Shown here: in pieces, positions 5,455 through 10,785 of the stretch
How positions within the stretch are numbered: the first letter of the stretch is position 1
Layout of the letters: the number at the start of each line of letters is the position of its first letter
From: CAYJRR01 sp964372275 [NCBI: uncultured bacterium]
GTDB taxonomy: Bacteria > CAYJRR01
Direction of reading: 5' to 3'
Assembly: GCA_964372275.1 (NCBI GenBank)
Contig: CAYJRR010000148.1
Span: 1-10,785 of the forward strand
DNA: 10,785 nucleotides
The notes under the pieces: model-generated
Database searches by the model: none
What the model was told of the DNA's origin: nothing
The model's input: only the letters and a program-made list of their open reading frames with translations
Position numbers and translations under genes: made by a program

Positions 5455-6765
5455 CTAGTAGCGATTGAGCGCGATCAGCGAATCGCTCTGCTGGCGCATC
5501 TTCGCCATCGTCGTTTCGAGTCTTCCGAACTTGTCCTGGAGCTCCTGGCGGCGCTTCTCCAGGCGCTTCTCCCATTGGTCGATCTCCCGTCCGAGGGAGG
5601 TCGACTGTCGCCGCAGAGCCGCCGCTCGCAGGGCCAGTTCGCCGCTGGACGGGTCGATCAGCGACTTGACGGAATCCTTCAGCGTCTTGACCAGACCCTG
5701 GGTGTCGGAGACGAAGGTGATCACTTCGTCTTCCCGGTCCTCGAGGGCCTTCTTGAACTTGGCGGCATCGAGCTTGAGCGAGCCGTCGCGTTCGGACTTC
5801 ATTCCGATCTCGCTGATCGTCTCGATCCCGCCGGCCTGACCGGACGTCGCGAGGGCGTTCCGGAGTGCGGAGAGGACCGAGCGCGCCTTCGTCTCGCCGG
5901 CCAAGCCGCCGCCGGAGGCGACCTCTTTCGCGGCGAGGGAGCGGGCGTCGTTGTAAGCGTCGACGATCGCCTTCATCCGGTTGTAGGCGGTATCGACGTC
6001 CGGCTGCACGGAGAAGTTGTAGACCTTGGGAGTCGTGGTCTCCGTCAGGTGGATCGTCACGCCGGAAAGGAAGTTGGTGATGTCGTTGCTCGGGCTGTAG
6101 ACCTCGACCCCGTCGATCTCGACGCGCGAGTCGGCGGCGGCGACCTTCTGGGTGAAGGTGATCCCGGAGCCTCCGGAGAGACCGGAGTCGTCGATCACCA
6201 CGGTGTTGGCGGCGCCGGAGTTGTCTGCGTACACCAGCAGACGGTACGGGTCCCCCGCGCCGTCGTTGATCACGGTGGCGGTGACGCCGATGTCCGCCCC
6301 GTTGATCGCGTTCCGGATCCCGACCAGACTGTCCTGGCCGGGTCCGATGGTGATCGTGTACGGCGTGCCGGCGACGGTGATGTCGATCGATCCGGTGCCG
6401 ATCCCCGTCGCCGTGTCGGAGGCGAAGTCCTCCGACAGCTCGGTATCGCGGGCCGCGAGGCTGATCACCTTGAGGGTGTGCGTGCCGGTCGCCGCGCCGT
6501 CCTTGACCTCGATCGTCGCTCCCGCCGTCGGGTTCGTCGCCTTGCGCGTCGCGAGACCGGTCGTGTTGTTGAGTGGATCGAGGCTCGTCGAGAAGGCGCG
6601 AACCTTGGCCGCGAGGCTGTCGAAGGTCTTCGCCCGATTGTCGACGTCCGCCTGCTTCGCCCGCAGGCGGTCCTGGGGAATCTTCTCGGAATTGAGGATG
6701 GCGTCGATGATCGCCTTGGTGTCCAGGCCGCTGATGACGCCGCCGAAATTTACCGCCGAGCTCAA
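5455..6765 (-). CDS. fliD: Flagellar filament cap protein FliD (HAP2)
   Basis: FliD forms the oligomeric cap at the filament tip and folds incoming flagellin into place. The 436-aa length is typical. The N-terminal signature GVISGLDTKAIIDAI (9-23) followed by EKIP (27-30) is the FliD_N hallmark. A Thr/Asp-rich beta middle part follows. The C-terminal D1/D0 segment is strongly helical, with many heptad-like Gln, Arg and Leu residues, and ends LIALNRY. The start is an unusual TTG at 6765-6763 overlapping the maf TGA as TTGA, behind GGAGGG; no ATG or GTG lies near the required N-terminus. The frame stays open upstream through maf, but that part is not coding. A 9-bp gap leads to fliS. Confidence 0.95.
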   Translation of the reverse strand: MSSAVNFGGVISGLDTKAIIDAILNSEKIPQDRLRAKQADVDNRAKTFDSLAAKVRAFSTSLDPLNNTTGLATRKATNPTAGATIEVKDGAATGTHTLKVISLAARDTELSEDFASDTATGIGTGSIDITVAGTPYTITIGPGQDSLVGIRNAINGADIGVTATVINDGAGDPYRLLVYADNSGAANTVVIDDSGLSGGSGITFTQKVAAADSRVEIDGVEVYSPSNDITNFLSGVTIHLTETTTPKVYNFSVQPDVDTAYNRMKAIVDAYNDARSLAAKEVASGGGLAGETKARSVLSALRNALATSGQAGGIETISEIGMKSERDGSLKLDAAKFKKALEDREDEVITFVSDTQGLVKTLKDSVKSLIDPSSGELALRAAALRRQSTSLGREIDQWEKRLEKRRQELQDKFGRLETTMAKMRQQSDSLIALNRY

Positions 6766-8801
6766 GCGCCCTCCGACGCAGCGGCCGCTCCGACCGCGAT
6801 TCCGGCGGGCGCCATCGCCGACTCTTCGGTCCCCGCTTCCCGCAGGACCCCGAGAGTCTTGACGAGATCGGGTCGGATCCTCGCGGCGATCGAGGTGACG
6901 ACGGTATAGAGCCGTTCGGACGCATCGAGATTCTCGCGAATCGAACGAGCCTCCTCGTTCGCTTCCAGCGCCTCGCGGATGTCCTTCTGCTCGATCATCG
7001 ACGCGAAGACCATCGGCTTGAGCGCGGTGACCAGCTCCTTTTCCAACGAGGAGAGCTTCGGCAGCAGATCGGGTCGGCGGCGCGCCTTCTGGGCCGCGCG
7101 CGAGCATCGGGAGGCGAGGGAGGCGCTCCGGTCGACGGAGGTCAAGAGGGTCTCCGCTTGTGCCAGCATGCGCGAATACCGGTCGGCCCGGTCGACGCCG
7201 CGAACGACGCCATCGAGGACCGATTCCACGTCCACCGTCTCCGATGCGTTCTCGGCGATCACCCGGGCCAGCGGAAGGTGTTCGAAGCCTTTGATGAAGG
7301 CCCCCCCCTCGGTGCAATTGAGGAGGCGCACGTGCGGGTGCTGGGTCGCCATCGCCTGGAACCACCGCAAGAAGAGGTAGTAGGCGAACATCGTCTGCAC
7401 CGTTCCACCGTTCGCCCCGGGAACCTCCATGTGGCGCAGGTTCGGCGTTCCCCGCTTCAGGTAGCGCGTCGTCTCCATGAGCTCGGTCTGCTGGCCCGTG
7501 AAGTGGCCGACGTTCCTGCCGTCGGAGACGAATCGCTGCCCGCCGTCGACGCAGGAGTCGACGTAGACCTTGCCCTCCTCGAACGCGAGATCCTGGCCGA
7601 CGAGGATGATCGGGTTGCAGGCCATCTGCAGGGCGAGCGCGAAGGCGGAACAGGAAACCGAACCGCCGCTGCCGACGACGGGATTGTCGTCCAGGCAGCC
7701 GTAGGCCCATGCGTCGGCCGAGTTCGCCGCCATCGTGACGAAGCGCCGCGCCGGCAGCTCGTAGAGCCCGGGAAAACAGGTCGCCCCGAGCACGACCGCT
7801 CCCACCTGGTCGACGTTCGAATCCTTGAAGAAATAGCGGACGTCCTGTGGATCCACGTTCATCACCAGGTCGGGAACGACCCCCGCCTTGGTGAGGGCGG
7901 AGATCGCGTGGCTCACCGAGATGATGACCGCCTTCCCCTTCAGCTGGCGCAACTGCTCGACGTTCTTCCGGAGGGACGGTCCGGGCGAGACGATCACGCA
8001 AGGGCGGTTCTCGAACGCTCCACGAAGGACGGTCGTGGTGGGCCATTTCGCCACGTGCGGGAGGTTCACGACGCCCTGGATCGCCCACAGCTCGCCGAGG
8101 AACTCGACGGTCGATCGGCCCGCCTGCGCGGCCATCGCCCCGTCCTTGGCCGCTTCAGCGGATTCGCGAAGAATCTCCTCGTCGGGTTCGCCGAGGCAGA
8201 ACGACTTCACCCGCTTGATCCACGGAAAGGGCACGTGCGCGACGGCATTCCGAAGCTCGATGTAGTTTCCCGCGACCAGGACGTCGCTCGGGACGCTTTG
8301 CGTGAGCTCGCGAAGCTGTTCCGGGGAGCCGTCGGGGACCAGGATCGCGACCCGTTCGTGGCCGCGGGCGATCACTTCGCGCGCGAGTGGACCCGCGCCG
8401 GCCCCGATGAGGACGACCAGGTCGCAGTCGCTCTCGAAGTCGACGGGCACCACCACGTCGGCGATCAGCGCCGTTCCCGCCTCGGTTGCGAGCAGCTCGG
8501 CGGCCGGCGGAAGCGGGCGTTTGGCCCACTCGGCGAAGTGCCGGAGACCTTCGTTGATCGCCTTGGTGACCTCGTTGATCGAAAGGATCAGGTCGATCCC
8601 ATCGACGGTCAGCGGGATCTTGGCGTCCTTCGCGGCCGCCTTCGCCTTCTTGAGCAGCCGCTGGTTTTTCCGCAGGTCGACGATCGACCGTCGGATCGAC
8701 TCCAGGTCGTTCGCGTCGATCCCCCCGCGAATCGATTCGAGCGCACGCAGCACGTCGACCAGGCGCTCGCAAACGGCTTCCTGCGACTTGAGGCTTGCCA
8801 T
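6762..8801 (-). CDS. Maf/DUF115 motility-associated glycosyltransferase, 679 aa
   Basis: Maf proteins transfer nonulosonic acids such as pseudaminic or legionaminic acid to Ser/Thr of flagellin in the cytoplasm before export. The central DUF115 (6-hydroxymethylpterin pyrophosphokinase MptE-like) domain is clear. CVIVSPGPSLRKN lies at 268-280, a helix ends AGVVPDLVMNVDPQD at 306-320, and GSGGSVSCSAFALAL (377-391) leads into NPIILVGQDLAF at 396-407. A later TEGGAFIKG at 497-505 is also typical. An N-terminal helical part (1-100) and a Rossmann-like segment with LIGAGAGPLA at 131-140 precede it; the C-terminal 170 residues look helical. I chose ATG 8801 over a TTG at 8906, although the Shine-Dalgarno is weak. 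It sits between flgL (115 bp) and fliD (4-bp overlap). No sugar-synthesis genes are visible, so the donor is unknown. Confidence 0.92.
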   Translation of the reverse strand: MASLKSQEAVCERLVDVLRALESIRGGIDANDLESIRRSIVDLRKNQRLLKKAKAAAKDAKIPLTVDGIDLILSINEVTKAINEGLRHFAEWAKRPLPPAAELLATEAGTALIADVVVPVDFESDCDLVVLIGAGAGPLAREVIARGHERVAILVPDGSPEQLRELTQSVPSDVLVAGNYIELRNAVAHVPFPWIKRVKSFCLGEPDEEILRESAEAAKDGAMAAQAGRSTVEFLGELWAIQGVVNLPHVAKWPTTTVLRGAFENRPCVIVSPGPSLRKNVEQLRQLKGKAVIISVSHAISALTKAGVVPDLVMNVDPQDVRYFFKDSNVDQVGAVVLGATCFPGLYELPARRFVTMAANSADAWAYGCLDDNPVVGSGGSVSCSAFALALQMACNPIILVGQDLAFEEGKVYVDSCVDGGQRFVSDGRNVGHFTGQQTELMETTRYLKRGTPNLRHMEVPGANGGTVQTMFAYYLFLRWFQAMATQHPHVRLLNCTEGGAFIKGFEHLPLARVIAENASETVDVESVLDGVVRGVDRADRYSRMLAQAETLLTSVDRSASLASRCSRAAQKARRRPDLLPKLSSLEKELVTALKPMVFASMIEQKDIREALEANEEARSIRENLDASERLYTVVTSIAARIRPDLVKTLGVLREAGTEESAMAPAGIAVGAAAASEGA

Positions 8802-8877
8802 GGAGCCCAGGTCTGCAGGGAATGTGCCCGATAAATCGAGCGAATATCGCTGATTCGACGGAGATCGAAAGAGGGGG

Positions 8878-8901
8878 GCGTCACGCCTTTGACGGTGACG
8901 C
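8878..8901. repeat. Inverted repeat between flgL and maf
   Basis: GCGTCAC (8878-8884) and GTGACGC (8895-8901) form a perfect 7-bp stem with a 10-base loop, 16 bases past the flgL stop. On the minus strand it is followed by a C-rich then TC-rich stretch rather than a T-run, so an intrinsic terminator is doubtful. A protein-binding site, an mRNA-processing site or attenuation of maf-fliD expression are alternatives. This is the only sizeable gap in the flgK-to-FliT block. Confidence 0.4.
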
Positions 8902-8916
8902 GTCAATCACTCCGGA

Positions 8917-9801
8917 TCAGCGGAGGAAATCGAGCAGAGACAGGTCGGTCGTCCGTCCGATCGAGGCATACACCGCGCGAAGGGCGGCCTCCTGGCTGGC
9001 GATCGCCGATGCCGTCTCCGCCATGTCGGCGCCCACCGCCGAATCGCGCCGCTCGAGGTTCGCGGTCACCTGGCTCTCCAGCACGTCGCGCAGCCGGACG
9101 ATGCGTGCGGCCGTGGTGTTCGCGACACCTTGGCCCGACAACGCCGCACCGAATGCGGTATCCAGCGCGCCGATGGTCGCCCGCACGTTGTCGTTCTGGT
9201 TCGATTGCAGAGCCGTGACCAGCGCCATCAGCGCACCGACCACGTTGCCTTCGCCGGCGCCGTTGCCGAAGACGGGGCTTCCGGCGACGGCGACGTCGAC
9301 CCGCAGGCCGTCTCCCATCTCGAGTTCGAACGGGCTCGCATCTCCGGCGTAGACGCCGGCGCCGTTGACGGGAGCGGTGGCGGAGGCTCCGCCGAAAATG
9401 TATCGGCCGTCGATCTGGGTGTTCGCCAGGCGGATCGCTTCGTCCACCAGCGCCTGGACCTCGATCGCGCCCACGTTGAAGTCCGAGGGATCGCTGAGCG
9501 TGGAGTTGGAGAACTGGATCGCAAGCTCCTTCGCTCGGACAACGAGCTGGGAGACGTCGTGCAGGACTTCGCTCGACTGCTCCGCGAACCGGAGTCCCGC
9601 CGAGACGTTTCGGAGGTAGTTCTCCTGGCGGAATCGCGCGGCATCGATGCGAGCCACGTCGTCGGCGACGGAGGGATCGTCCGAGACCTTTCGGATCCGC
9701 TCGCCGGTGCTGACCCGCTCGGTGAGTACGCTCAGTCCCTTGCGCAGGTCGCGCGCCCGAAGCACCAGGCTGGCAGCGATGTTCGAGGTCGTCACGCGCA
9801 T
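8917..9801 (-). CDS. flgL: Flagellar hook-filament junction protein FlgL (HAP3)
   Basis: FlgL is the second junction zone between hook and filament, exported before flagellin. The 294-aa protein has the flagellin-like N-terminus MRVTTSNIAASLVLRARDL (1-19) and RVSTGERIRKVSDDPSVA at 29-46. It also has LVVRAKELAIQFSN at 86-99 and the FlgL signature DGRYIFGG at 131-138. The C-terminal helix ends LSLLDFLR, close to the usual FlgL ending. Length is in the normal range of about 300. The ATG at 9801 lies only 4 bp after the flgK stop, with GGAG inside the end of flgK about 9 bases upstream, so the two genes are translated from one message. Confidence 0.95.
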   Translation of the reverse strand: MRVTTSNIAASLVLRARDLRKGLSVLTERVSTGERIRKVSDDPSVADDVARIDAARFRQENYLRNVSAGLRFAEQSSEVLHDVSQLVVRAKELAIQFSNSTLSDPSDFNVGAIEVQALVDEAIRLANTQIDGRYIFGGASATAPVNGAGVYAGDASPFELEMGDGLRVDVAVAGSPVFGNGAGEGNVVGALMALVTALQSNQNDNVRATIGALDTAFGAALSGQGVANTTAARIVRLRDVLESQVTANLERRDSAVGADMAETASAIASQEAALRAVYASIGRTTDLSLLDFLR

Positions 9802-9805
9802 GACG

Positions 9806-10785
9806 TCAGGCTCCGATGCTCAGCAGTGTGTCGAACATCTGGTCCGCGATCTGGATGACCCGGGCGGCCGCCTCGAACGAGCGCTGTGCGGAGATGAGCT
9901 CGACCGACTCGGCGTCGGGATCGATCCCCGCCGCCTCCCGGAGCCGATCGTCCAGCGCCCGCGCGAGCGTCGCTGTCGTATCCGCCTCGGCCGCGGACGC
10001 CGCCGCGGCGATGCCGACCGCCGATCCGACGGCGTAGGCCAGCTCGGCGGGGGTCGACCCCGACGCGAGCGGGGTCGTCTCCAGGGCGAGAATCTGGTTC
10101 ATCACCGAGTTGTCGTTCGGAAGAGCGGCCGCGGAGGACGCGGCGATCTTCTTCGGATCGCCGAGGACCGTCGGATCGACCGCGAAGGTGAGGGCGGCGC
10201 CGGCTTCGACGGCCGCGGGCACGAACAGGTTCAGTCCCGTCGTGCCGTCGAGACCGAATCCGACGGAGTGAGCGCCGTTCGCGGCGTTGGCGAACTCGAA
10301 GGCGAACTTGTCCAGCGCGGCCATCGCGGTCGTCAGGTCGGTATCGCGATACTTCACCAATCCCGCGATCTCGCCGTTCACCGTCGTTTCCGCCTGGGCC
10401 AGCGTCAGCGTCCTCGCCGTGCTCCCGTTGACCAGCTCGGCGTTGCCCGCGGTCATCACCAGGATCCGGTCGTTCGGCTGTTCCAGCACGTGGATGTCGA
10501 TCTTCTGCGCCAGATCCGCCAGCGCCTCGCGCCGGGAGGCGAGCAGGCCGCTGGTGTCGGTGCCGGTGGCGGTCGCGCTCGCCAGCTGCTTCTCGATGTC
10601 GGCGAGACGCTGGGCCAGATCGTTCACCCGGTCGACGTCGGCCTTGATCTGCTCGTTGATGGTGAAGATCTCCGCGTTGATCCCGGTCGCGTAGTCGCGG
10701 ACGCGCGACGCGAGCAGGTCGGCCTGGGCAATCGCGTTGGTGCGAAGCGCAAGGTCGGTCGGGCTGCCGGAAACCGAATGGAAGG
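9806..10785 (-). CDS. flgK: Flagellar hook-associated protein FlgK (HAP1), C-terminal 325 aa
   Basis: FlgK forms the first junction ring on the hook. The gene enters from the right edge with no start in the window; a GTG at 10627 is internal, because the same frame continues with conserved sequence to 10785. The upstream residues read FHSVSGSPTDLALR, then NAIAQADLLASRV, matching the FlgK pattern of a domain with PsDxalR and a helix of Gln-Ala repeats. The helical VNDLAQRLADIEKQL follows. The C-terminus ESVELISAQRSFEAAARVIQ, then DQMFDTLLSIG, is the characteristic FlgK end (usually YqasARvi then DellDtLL). It is followed by flgL after 4 bp. The first part of the protein, including the conserved N-terminal D0 rod-type helix, is outside the window. 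Confidence 0.94.
   Translation of the reverse strand, partial: FHSVSGSPTDLALRTNAIAQADLLASRVRDYATGINAEIFTINEQIKADVDRVNDLAQRLADIEKQLASATATGTDTSGLLASRREALADLAQKIDIHVLEQPNDRILVMTAGNAELVNGSTARTLTLAQAETTVNGEIAGLVKYRDTDLTTAMAALDKFAFEFANAANGAHSVGFGLDGTTGLNLFVPAAVEAGAALTFAVDPTVLGDPKKIAASSAAALPNDNSVMNQILALETTPLASGSTPAELAYAVGSAVGIAAAASAAEADTTATLARALDDRLREAAGIDPDAESVELISAQRSFEAAARVIQIADQMFDTLLSIGA

Noticed and set aside
4816-6909. 697-codon open frame on the plus strand
   Set aside because: Antisense shadow of fliS and fliD with a low-complexity Arg/Gly/Val-rich translation.
6766-8088. Long upstream extension of the fliD frame
   Set aside because: It overlaps maf out of frame, and the FliD N-terminal signature begins at the TTG at 6765.
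7158-8834. 558-codon open frame on the plus strand
   Set aside because: Antisense to maf, whose DUF115 motifs are unambiguous.
8826-8835. GCCCGATAAA resembling a sigma-28 -10 box
   Set aside because: It lies on the plus strand, pointing away from every gene, with no matching -35.
8802-8906. Longer maf start at TTG 8906
   Set aside because: The added 35 residues are not family-like, and ATG 8801 gives a normal Maf N-terminus.

Overview
The window is part of a flagellar filament-assembly cluster from a GC-rich bacterium. Every gene I can support lies on the minus strand, so transcription runs from high to low coordinates. Hook-filament junction proteins, a filament cap, flagellins and FliS chaperones identify a bacterial, not archaeal, flagellum. 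High GC, strong Shine-Dalgarno sequences and a Maf-type flagellin glycosyltransferase would fit a deltaproteobacterial or myxococcal lineage, or a related uncultured one. The sequence alone does not settle the taxonomy.

The right part (10785 to 4772) reads as one operon: flgK (5' end beyond the window), flgL, a 679-residue Maf/DUF115 glycosyltransferase, fliD, fliS and a short FliT-like gene. Coupling is tight: 4 bp between flgK and flgL, a TTGA overlap of maf and fliD, 9 bp between fliD and fliS, and a GTGA overlap of fliS and the FliT-like gene. The only larger gap is 115 bp between flgL and maf.

A 432-bp gene-free stretch (4340-4771) precedes a second block, 4339 to 1138: a 275-aa flagellin, a 105-aa shortened FliS paralogue, an unrecognised 89-aa protein, a 117-aa FliS paralogue, a 277-aa flagellin and a full-length FliS. 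Flagellin and FliS-type genes thus alternate, and the window holds four FliS-family genes. A further gene-free region of about 1.1 kb (32-1137) follows. It carries a degenerate array with an 18-bp period, and it ends at the first ten codons of a third flagellin (31 down to 1) that runs off the left edge.

Working model: FlgK and FlgL form the hook-filament junction and FliD caps the growing filament. The FliS paralogues escort different flagellins, the FliT-like protein may escort FliD, and Maf may glycosylate the Ser/Thr-rich centres of the short flagellins. Two of the three flagellin genes share a promoter-like element about 80 bp upstream of the start codon.
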